Positions 55,488 to 64,000 of a stretch of DNA of 64,000 nucleotides are shown one piece after another. The stretch spans positions 16,796,997-16,860,996 of the forward strand of contig NC_087156.1 of NCBI RefSeq assembly GCF_035594125.1, given 5' to 3'. Within the stretch, counting starts at the first letter, position 1. Every line of letters starts with the position of its first letter. The notes beneath the pieces are model-generated. The model saw only the letters and a program-made list of their open reading frames with translations, was not told the origin of the DNA and searched no databases. A program made the position numbers and the translations under genes. The DNA comes from Scylla paramamosain (Eukaryota; Arthropoda; Malacostraca; Decapoda; Portunidae).

Positions 55488-58392
55488 GTAAGGAGACTTC
55501 CACCACCACCACCACCACCACCACCACCTCCTCCTCCTCCACACCACATAAATCTCCTCTTCTTTGTCTTGATTCCAGCACCTCCATCCACCACCTCTTC
55601 CTTTTCTTGATTTCAGGATTTCCCTCTTCTTTTTCTTCCTTCCCTTGATTGCTTCCCACTTCCTCCACCTTCACTTCTTGTCATGATTTCAGCACCTCCC
55701 ACTTCCACCTTCATCTTCACCTCCACCTTCTTGCCTTGGTTTCAGTGCTTCCCTTTTCCTATTCCTCCCCCTTGCCTTGATTTCAGCACTTTCCTTTTCT
55801 TTTTCTTCATTCTCCTCCACCTCTACCTCTTCCTTGGCTTGATTTCAACACCTCCCTCCTATTACTCCTCTAACTCCTTATTTTGATTTCTCCTCCTCCT
55901 CCTTACCTTGAATTATCCTCTTCCTTATCTTTACCTTGAATATTCCTCCTCCTTACCTTGGATTCTCCTCCTCTTTGCCTTGATTTAACTGAAGATTTCT
56001 CAAGAACTTGAGAATGCAGCTACGTAGTGGTTTACTAATGACAGATACAGCACACAACCAACCAACACAGAACTAACACCTCACTGAGACAAGGACCAAG
56101 GAAATTTAGCACAAGTTGCCAAGGATTCATAGAGTTGATTCTTGTAGTTAGTATATGAAAAAAAATTCTATTAATACTGTACTGTTTTGAATTAGGAAAT
56201 AACACTGCAACATGGTAGACTGGAAATGGCAGGTGATAAAAAAACATGTAATTGCATTGGGGTAGGTCTGGTCCATACTGATGCTGAGGGAAGGATGTGA
56301 ATAGCTGTGTTATGCTGAAGTTCCTGCAGTATAGTAGGGTGGTCAACAGGAGTATCCCTTTCCACCAGGGGCTAACAGGTTAAGAGTGTAAATTATGTGT
56401 GCATGAGTGTGTGGTGGTTTGTCAAGGCTACCCTGTGTGGGAGTGCTGGCCTGGTGCCTGTAAAGATTGTTAGATACAGCAAAATATTCTTCATTGTTTG
56501 ACATTTTATGGTGGTGTATGGTATATTCCTCTTATTGGGACTAGATGATTACACAGTGTTTTTTGTTTCTTCACTCCACAGTGTCATAGTTCTTCATGCA
56601 TACATTACACTGTTACTTTTTACCCTATACACAAAGTTACACCTCAGTGAATTGCCTTCTGTTGACAAATGTTGCTCCATGGAACTAGCTTTTCATAATG
56701 GTGATGACTATAGTGGATGTTATTTGATATGTCATTAAAACTAGATGGTAAGCTGTTTTCTATAGTTTTGAATTCATACTGTTTGGAATGATGTAACTTG
56801 AATTCATTGTGGAATTGTTATCATTTTCAGGAATATGGAAGCTCTGTTATCTCAGCAGAAGAGGAGGAACAAAAGAATAGGAGGTAAGTAATGGATTACT
56901 TATTGAACTTAACGCAGTACTGTACCTGCCACTTGTACCCAGTGTATTGGATTACTTGTGTGGTATTGTGATGTCATATGGCATTGTTTTTCTGCTGGCA
57001 AATAACAAAGACAAGTGCCATACAGGCTTTATTGTTTCATTAAAGTTATTAATTAAGGTTTGTACACTTTTGCAATGGATTCATGTACATTTTGAAGATA
57101 ATGTAAGAAAAATGTATACAGAGCTACTATTTTAGTATTGATTGAAATTAATGAATTGATTTTACCTTCCAGCTTGAGTGAATACTACTTTGCTGTAAAA
57201 GGTGAGTTTTGTCATTACTATTGCCTATCAGTTTTATTGGTATATGCATGTGTAATATATTACCACAAAGACTATAAAGTGGAGACACTGCCTTGTAAAA
57301 ACTCTGAAAATACATGAAAATGTTTGTTTTGCTGTGCTATCATTGTCTGACACAATGGTTCCTTGGTTTCACAGGTTTTGGAGTTCTTCTTCCAAAAAAT
57401 GAATGTCAGCTTGGTCGAGGTCGGCGGACCAGCAGTGCTCCGCCCGACATCCAGGGCCACTTGCAGGCCATGCTGCACCTCTTGTGCCAGGGTGACACTC
57501 TGCATATGGTGAGATGCCCTTACTGTGTGTATTTGCATGCATGCATGCGTGTATGTGTGTGTGTTCTAGCAGCTTAGTGTATTCATACAACAGTGCTGTG
57601 AGTACTTAAAACTGTGTATATGCATGCATGCATGCGTGTGTGTGTGTGTGTGTGTTCTAGCAGCTTAGTGTATTTATACAACAGTGCTGTGAGTACTTAA
57701 AACTGTTTTACACTTGTTAAAAGTTGACAAATTAGTAATGCAGGTTTATTATTGTTTGAACACTGCTATAGTTAACCAAGTTTTGATGTGCAGTTATTTA
57801 AATGAATATATAACATTACCAGAGGCATTATGTTTTGTGAATGCTTATCAATGATTGTATTGCTTTTCTCCAGGCGGTGCGGCTTGAGTCCCAGCACATT
57901 GGCCGCATCCGCTACTTGGCAGTGGTGGGGCGGGTGGGCCGGCAGGACACTGAGGAAGACTGTCTGCTGGGAGTGGACTTTACAGGGGAGAAGCCTTCCA
58001 TTGGATTAGTTGTGCCAGTTCTTGCTGACACAGCAATCAGTTTGGATGGTGATGGGTGAGTACAGAAATGGTAACCCTGTTTATTTATTGCTGGCCACTG
58101 AATAATCCTTGCTAATATTGGAAACTTCTTTAAAGTAATAATAAACAATATTCTTCTCTACAAAATTGACAGCCAGTTTCCTGACTAGACACTCACTACA
58201 TATTGCCTTCAATGTATTCAATAGTACTGATGTAGGTTCTCTGTTCTCTGCTTCAGCTTTGTTACTTAAAGAAAGCTTCTGTTTCAATCCCTTTAATCAT
58301 CCTAATCCCATCTCTTCTGGCATCAGTGGCTTCAGTGTGCGCACTGGCGGGCGGAAACACATCTTCAAGCCCATCTCCGTCCAGGCTATGTG
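55431..58392 (+). CDS. SSH: Slingshot-type cofilin phosphatase, 5' part (partial)
   Basis: Slingshot phosphatases dephosphorylate cofilin/ADF and so promote actin filament turnover. Six exons (55431-55487, 56831-56883, 57173-57201, 57375-57508, 57874-58055, 58327-58392) give 521 nt, 173 residues, all GT-AG and in phase (0,2,1,0,2,2). The start MALVTVQRSP matches the conserved N-terminus of animal SSH proteins as I recall it. Then come SLSEYYFAVKG, DIQGHLQAMLHLLCQGD, AVRLES, GRQDTEED, LDGDGGFSV and HIFKPISVQAMW, the SSH N-terminal (A) domain in order. The following DEK-C-like region and dual-specificity phosphatase domain (HCX5R) are not found before 64 kb, so the gene must continue beyond the window or be truncated. 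The last donor splits a Trp codon (TG|GTAAGT). Confidence 0.92.
55501..55980 (+). repeat. pyrimidine-rich imperfect minisatellite in Slingshot intron 1
   Basis: Starts with a (CCA)n/(CCT)n run (about 55500-55540), then imperfect units of roughly 55-65 bp built on TTGATTTCAG plus CTTCC/ACCTCC tracts, decaying to CTTACCTTGA-type units. It begins 13 nt after the exon 1 donor. Each unit resembles a 3' splice site. Confidence 0.6.
55981..56830 (+). other. Slingshot intron 1, unique part
   Basis: AT-rich intron DNA after the pyrimidine-rich repeat; no additional feature recognised. Confidence 0.55.
56831..56883 (+). CDS. SSH: Slingshot coding exon 2
   Basis: Acceptor tcattttcag, donor GGAG|GTAAGT, 53 nt. 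Encodes an acidic, low-conservation linker (EYGSSVISAEEEEQKNR), as expected between the N-terminal motif and the A domain. Confidence 0.8.
57173..57201 (+). CDS. SSH: Slingshot coding exon 3 (microexon)
   Basis: 29-nt exon between ttaccttccag and AAAAG|GTGAGT. It encodes SLSEYYFAVK, matching the conserved SLSE.FF.VKG block. Phase on both sides agrees with its neighbours. Confidence 0.85.
57375..57508 (+). CDS. SSH: Slingshot coding exon 4
   Basis: Acceptor ggtttcacag, donor CATATG|GTGAGA, 134 nt. It encodes GFGVLLPKNE, then DIQGHLQAMLHLLCQGDTL of the A domain. Confidence 0.9.
57534..57707. repeat. two-copy tandem duplication in Slingshot intron 4
   Basis: Units of about 86-88 bp (TGCATGCATGCATGCGTGT … TTCTAGCAGCTTAGTGTATT … GAGTACTTAAAACTG), near identical except for GT tract length. 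Confidence 0.85.
57874..58055 (+). CDS. SSH: Slingshot coding exon 5
   Basis: Acceptor cttttctccag, donor GATGG|GTGAGT, 182 nt. It encodes AVRLESQHIGRIRYLAVV and GRQDTEEDCLLGVDF, the most diagnostic block of the SSH N-terminal domain. Confidence 0.93.
58327..58392 (+). CDS. SSH: Slingshot coding exon 6
   Basis: Acceptor tctggcatcag, donor TATG|GTAAGT, 66 nt. It completes GDGGFSVRTGGRKHIFKP and SVQAM(W). No in-phase next exon was found downstream in the window. Confidence 0.9.
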
Positions 58393-59466
58393 GTAAGTAC
58401 TGCTTGGGCTACTGCTTCATCTGTATAACCTTGTGGCAGGAAGATGAAATAGGCACTTCCATTCCATGCTCAGTGCAGTGTTTGCCTTTCAGTATTTCAT
58501 AATCCATTCATTCATATAGCAGGAATATCAGATGTCTTAAAAGTGTTATCATACATTGTCTTATTGTAAAAAAAAAAAAAATGCAAAGGAATCCCTTTGC
58601 TCCATGCTTTTTAGTCTCCTTTTACCACACACAAGGAATACAGTGATAATATTCTTCTAACTTGGCAACAGTGTTCCTCTTTTTAACTAAGGTTTACATA
58701 GGATAGCAAACATCAACAAACCTTCATAAGCTGTTTCATTACATCATTCTACACTAATTATAAGTGGAATATTTTTCACAATGTTGAGAAGCTGCAAATA
58801 CAGTAGGTAATTGAATTTTTCCATTGTTTTTTGGCTATCATTTTGGAAGTCTCATTATTAGTTTTTATTTTAAACAAGTTTCATTAGTATTTTATAATAA
58901 ATTTATACTTTGATATTGATGACAGCAGTAGTAATGTGTGAACTTACTTAATATGAGAAGGAAGAAGAGAAGAGTGAGTGTAATGGACATGGGATGTCTG
59001 AGGAACATGCATGGAGTGACACGTGTGGGTCAAGTGAAAAATGAGGAAGAATAAAGGAGAGATTGGTGTTGGAAGAAAGTTACCTGGTTGAGCAGAGCAT
59101 TATGATGGTTCAAGCCATGCAGAGAGAGAGGAAGAAGAGTGATTAGGGAAATATATAACTTGATGTGAAGCGAGTGGTGTGAAGCTTAAGGCAAGACTAT
59201 AAATAGGATGGATGGACTGTGTGAAGAGAGTGTTAGATGTCAGAGGAATGTCAGAATAATGATTGCAGATGATAAGGAGTTTGGAATTCATAAATGATGA
59301 CATGATTTTGAGGATCCTGGGAGGATGTTACCCACCATGTGGTCTAGTCAACTGATGAGATCAAATATGAGAACAGTGCTGGGACTGTTGTGACAAAATA
59401 GTTTTGCTGTTAGATCTTGAAGTGGAGGGACCTGGTTATGCCACATAACTAATTTTTGTTGTGTTT

Positions 59467-59468
<2 letters not shown>

Positions 59469-59551
<83 letters not shown>
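59469..59551. repeat. (TG)n microsatellite
   Basis: Pure GT tract in the downstream Slingshot intron. Confidence 0.97.
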
Positions 59552-59552
<1 letters not shown>

Positions 59553-62380
59553 GCCTTGTCTCAGCTGTTCCTCCTTGTAAAGAATGTCAGCCTGATATAT
59601 AGATGATAATAGATATTCCTTTGCTTCATCATATATGTAAAACACTTATCCTAGACATAATAATCATAATTGTCATGTGAGGATGGCATAGAATCTATAC
59701 TACTATAATAATTATTGTATAATTTATTGTAATTATGCATGTATGAAATAATATGATGATTGATTTAATGCATTGTTGCTTTGTCAGGCATGCAACATGA
59801 GCAGAATCATGAGGAAACTTGTAAGGTGTTGGCTAGTAATGCTGTTAGAATATTTAGGCTTACATTGGATTCAGCAAATGCTAGAAAGATGATGGCCTTA
59901 CTGTCATTACTCAATAGGTATTTCGATCATGAACTTATTCTTTGAAAAATTGAAATTGATTATGTGAATCCTGAGCACAACAAAATCAGGTGCCCTATGT
60001 TAAGCTGAAACCAAGTCAAGTTCTTTGTGTAATTCAGGGTTGTTTTCTTTTCTCTTTGCAGGTGAGTGTTATTTTGGTGGTGTCAGTGTATTCCTACAAC
60101 CAGTGTGGTGTAGGAAGCTCACTCAGAGGTAAGATTTGTTTTGTCAATTGTCAATTTTTCAGTTTTTCTTTTTTTTTATTATTATTAATTTGCTATTGTA
60201 TGCTTTATGTTCCCAATAAAACAGATTTTTTAAAATTTAATACTCATGTCAGAACTATACATAGAGGTATATTTAATTTTTTGTACTGCTTTTTCTACTT
60301 TCTTAGTGTATGAGTGAATTTGTCTTGAATTTATCTTGCTGATGGTTGTAATGTATTATGTGGGAAGGGTTAAACCAGTTCTGGTGTTAGATGCTGATGT
60401 AGAGTGATCTGTATATGCATGAGCAATGGTGGTCACTGAGAATTTGTATGCTCCCTCAATGGTTTGAGGGGCCAAGATTGTCTTTAACTTTGTCTTTGGT
60501 AATATTTGTGTTTGGGCACCTTGTTTCACCCAACCCACTCTTATTTTGAGGGAGGTCAGGCTTTTTAGATAATAGTTAAGATTTTCTAGTAAATTTCTAA
60601 TGGTATGTATGCCATTTTATTTCGTGTATGGAGGTAAATGATGGTATACCTTTGATTTTGTAGTCGTGTCGCTGAGCAGGTGAGGTGATGTGGGGGAGTC
60701 TGTAGCCTTCCACCCCCAGTCTCGCGAGGGAGACTGGGTAATCCATTATAGAGCCAAATTATGTAGATGGTATACAGGAGAACACCAGCCAACGATAAGC
60801 CTTGGACCTGACTAGGAAGACAACAGAACATAATGCTTGCCTAGGGATGAGTTGAGTTTGGCATTGATGCCTTGACCAGAGTTTCAGCTTTCTCTCGCGC
60901 TACTGCATGTCTTTTCACGGAACTTTTTTTCGTTGTTTATTTAATTACCTTATCATGACTTCTTAACAGACGCATGGAGTATCGTGTATGTGTGTGTGTG
61001 TGGGTTGATAACCAGAGCATACATCATTCACACATGACCTCAGAGTGGTGCGAAGTGAACGAGATCCGAGGGAGGTGCAGGGGAGGAAGAGAACACCAAA
61101 CCTGCACGAAGACGTCTGGCTCGCCGTGTGTGGGTAGCAGCGATAGGTGTGGCTTATCACTTCTATCATTTTGCTTCAACGCACTACCATTTTGTCAAAG
61201 CAGCAAACCACATTGCTCTCAGAATACTCATCTTGGATCAAATTTGGTTGTCTTGATTCTCAAGGTCTTTCAAGTGGTGCAGGTAGGGAGGGACAGAGTT
61301 GCTGCTCGGTAAAAGTAATGAGGCGAACACGTGATACTCGATTCAAGATGTCATGGGTGATGCAATTTCCTTGCCCGTGATTAGTGCGTGAATGTTCGTC
61401 GTGCTAAGACAGTGGCGAAGGTGTATTAAAGTTCTCAACCTGTTTAATAGTTCACGTGCAAAGTGGTGTGTATTGCATCATGCATAATGCATTTTCAGCT
61501 TCGCAATATTTATCATGTCTCGAGGTGGTGGTGAGGAAGGGGAAGAAAGGTTATAGGAGGGAAGCCAGTCGCCAGGCAGTCTAGCGCGGCGAGCGGGGCA
61601 GGGTGGGGCGAGGCGAGGAGAGGCTAGATGACTCCCATCTTGGTTGCCACAACTCTCACCGCCTTCCATCGCACCCACACATCATCCCTATTATAGACAT
61701 ATACGATATACACAATACTGAGGAACTAAGCACTAGTGAGAAGAGTGAGGAATACTTAGAGGTGCCGACCGTAAATAGGCGAGGAGAAAGGCGTCCCTTG
61801 CAGCGTTCTGGTAACACTGCACGCCATGTGGTAACCTGGGTATCGTGTTAAGCCATCCGGCTGGCCAGCCACGCAAGTTTCCCAAGGGCAACCATGGAAA
61901 CCATATAACGCTTCGAGGATGTTAATGGTCTCTTGTTTTTTTTTTTTTTATGTCCATACTGCATCAGTGAACGAAATGGTCATGACAACGCCATGAAACC
62001 GAGTTTGGTAACATGAAACTAGACTTGTGTGAGTACTGGTGGGGGCGGGTAAGCGGGAAGCCAATGCTCGCAGTGGAAGCACATTACACACTCTGATACT
62101 GTCCGATAATGGTAAAGATTAAGAAAACAACACTTTATAATAATGGTAACAAAGCACCTGCAGGTCAGCGTCTTAAACTTTCAGCTTGGTATCGCGAGCA
62201 TCCTATCAATTCTCCTTCCCCTTCATCGCCGCTCTCCATCACAAGTGAACCTTGTTATTGCCGCTGAGTACTGATAGATTAATGATGATTTAATGAGATC
62301 AGTGGCTATCCTGGCAGAGCGAGATTACAACAAGAGCAGGAAGAGACAAGAAAAGTAGTCGCAGTAATAACACTAAGTAG

Positions 62381-62412
62381 TAGTAGTAGTAGTAGTAGTA
62401 GGAGGAGGAGGA
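62381..62412. repeat. (AGT)n/(AGG)n microsatellite
   Basis: Short TAG units running into GGA units. Confidence 0.9.
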
Positions 62413-62597
62413 GAAGGACGGCGTCTCTGTAGTCTATATTAAGACCGTTATGCAGCGGCCGGACGGATCTCGTATAAATTAAGACCTCCTCCTCCTCCTC
62501 CGCCATCTCGTATGCTAAAGGCAAGATCCCGAACCTCATCTGGCCTTCTGTCCGTCCCGCCTCGTTCCTGCTCACCACATTAAAAGGCGATAGTTTG

Positions 62598-62599
<2 letters not shown>

Positions 62600-62660
<61 letters not shown>
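62600..62660. repeat. (GA)n microsatellite
   Basis: First long GA tract after the gene-bearing middle; a CT tract follows 100 bp later. Confidence 0.98.
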
Positions 62661-62663
<3 letters not shown>

Positions 62664-62758
62664 CGGTGTTCAAATATTTTGGTTACTGTAGTAATGAATT
62701 TCTATCATTACATAGTTATTATCTTCTGTTCTTTCGTCATGCAAGCAAAGCCATAAGA

Positions 62759-62760
<2 letters not shown>

Positions 62761-62852
<92 letters not shown>
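62761..62852. repeat. (CT)n microsatellite
   Basis: Pure CT tract, complementary to 62600-62660. Confidence 0.98.
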
Positions 62853-62856
<4 letters not shown>

Positions 62857-63256
62857 ATCAGTTAATAATTAAGAGAGGCCTGGTGATTGCGGTGATGACA
62901 GCGGCAAGATAAGGACAGTCGTGTGGAGGAGGAGGAGGAGGAGGAGAAAGAAAAAAGAGAAGAGGAAGAGGAGGAGAAGGAGTGCCAGCAGCCGCGACCT
63001 TGCTCTTGCTATTGGCACCGGGGAGATGCGCCCAATGCCCCCCCTACCCTCCCCCTCCCCCTATCCCCCACACCTTCCCTTACCATCCCACCATATACAC
63101 CCTTCCCTTTCCTCACTTCTTCATACCATCACACTTTGTCCTTCTCTTTGTGTATCCGTTCCCTTACATCCTCCACCATCCTACATCCCTACATCCCACC
63201 ACCACCACCATCACCTCCACCACCACCTCCTTCTCTAACCATTCGATACCTTTCAC

Positions 63257-63257
<1 letters not shown>
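62853..63257. other. low-complexity GGA and CCT sequence
   Basis: (GGA)n-type purine run at 62927-62980, then pyrimidine-rich DNA; open frames are compositional. Confidence 0.55.
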
Positions 63258-63299
<42 letters not shown>

Positions 63300-63375
63300 G
63301 ACTATTATATTGCTGTACTAATGTTATTTCTACTACTACTACTACTACTATACTGCTGTACTACTAATGTTATTT

Positions 63376-63468
<93 letters not shown>

Positions 63469-63470
63469 TT
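63258..63470. repeat. (ACT)n microsatellite cluster
   Basis: Three ACT blocks (63258-63300, 63331-63365, 63375-63468) separated by a repeated TGCTGTACTAATGTTATTTC spacer. Confidence 0.95.
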
Positions 63471-63506
63471 TGACGTGTCTATACAGGTACCCTTAAAGAC
63501 ATGTCA

Positions 63507-63510
<4 letters not shown>

Positions 63511-63598
<88 letters not shown>
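63511..63598. repeat. (CT)n microsatellite
   Basis: Pure CT tract. Confidence 0.98.
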
Positions 63599-63602
<4 letters not shown>

Positions 63603-63792
63603 ATATTCGTCCATAAGATAGAAGTGGCAGCCGCTTCTTATTTATAGTTTTACCAAGAACTGAGACAGGAAGAAAATCTACATGGCGCTTTATTTCTCCC
63701 CACCCTCCTTCCCTCCCTCCCTTCTTCCTTCCCTCTCCCCCCTCCCTCTTCCCTCTTTTCCCTCCACCAAATTAGTTGTTTATATTGATGGC

Positions 63793-63796
<4 letters not shown>

Positions 63797-63854
<58 letters not shown>
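63797..63854. repeat. (GA)n microsatellite
   Basis: Pure GA tract. Confidence 0.98.
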
Positions 63855-63856
<2 letters not shown>

Positions 63857-63957
63857 GCGTGTTAATTTAATGATGTTTTGCATTTCTCTGTGTGTTTGTA
63901 AATAATATGAAGGAAAGTTTACTAGTGCTGACTGAAATTGATCGTCTTATGTAAGGG

Positions 63958-63966
63958 TTATTATTA

Positions 63967-64000
<34 letters not shown>
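63958..64000. repeat. (TTA)n microsatellite, cut by window end
   Basis: ATT triplets running to the last base. Confidence 0.95.

Larger units (their letters stand above)
58393..62599 (+). other. Slingshot downstream intron
   Basis: No in-phase continuation of the Slingshot domain was found. It includes a (TG)n tract, a purine-rich stretch at 58950-59400 and a CpG-rich patch at 61560-61640 that could be an internal promoter. Otherwise unassigned. Confidence 0.5.

Noticed and set aside
60062..60128. Exon-like open segment between a good acceptor and donor in the Slingshot intron
   Set aside because: In the phase required after exon 6 it begins with an immediate stop (TG|G TGA), and the peptide does not resemble Slingshot.
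61560..61851. CpG-rich patch and 82-codon frame as a new gene
   Set aside because: Composition shift only; no splice pattern or family match. Mentioned as a possible internal promoter.
63258..63470. Regularly spaced repeat with a shared spacer, considered as a CRISPR-like array
   Set aside because: It is an interrupted (ACT)n microsatellite; repeats are 3 bp and the spacer is itself repeated.

Overview
The window looks like nuclear DNA of a decapod crustacean, probably a crab. This is inferred from the very dense long (GA)n/(CT)n microsatellites, the intron-rich animal genes, TTAGG-like interstitial repeats, and non-LTR retrotransposons with decapod-style 3' ends. No bacterial operon, CRISPR array, rRNA or convincing tRNA was seen.

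Layout. 1-18.4 kb is a gene-poor block of long (GA)n/(CT)n tracts mixed with (AGT)n, (CA)n, (AAT)n and a roughly 230-bp (GAA)n tract. It also holds at least five copies of a short element family with terminal inverted repeats (MITE-like). 18.9-24.6 kb is a retrotransposon cluster: LINE A1 and LINE B1, both minus strand. 26.1-37.75 kb is a plus-strand gene for an NLR-like protein. Its N-terminal region carries a HEPN-type RxxxxH motif, followed by a NACHT ATPase and a C-terminal region that may be leucine-rich. I assembled it as six coding exons (about 1,004 residues) with a TATA/initiator candidate promoter. Its 5.9-kb first coding intron is largely filled by two head-to-head LINE A copies. 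40.17-52.1 kb is a minus-strand TATDN1-type metallonuclease gene, six coding exons and 305 residues, with every junction in phase. Its introns hold a pogo/Tigger-like element inside a (TA)n tract, a decayed LINE C and a near-full-length LINE B2. 55.4-58.4 kb is the 5' part of a plus-strand Slingshot cofilin-phosphatase gene (173 residues in six exons). The gene is expected to run past the window, since no phosphatase exon was found before 64 kb. 62.6-64 kb returns to (GA)n/(CT)n/(ACT)n-rich DNA.

How the genes relate. The NLR-like gene and TATDN1 converge, with 2.4 kb between stop codons. TATDN1 and Slingshot diverge, with 3.3 kb between start codons. No shared pathway is evident: the three are a putative intracellular immune sensor, a housekeeping nuclease and an actin regulator. 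The NLR-like gene is the most novel item, because it joins a HEPN-type RNase signature to a NACHT switch. All gene models were built by eye from splice consensus, reading phase and recalled family similarity. No alignment or RNA evidence was available, so element boundaries are approximate.
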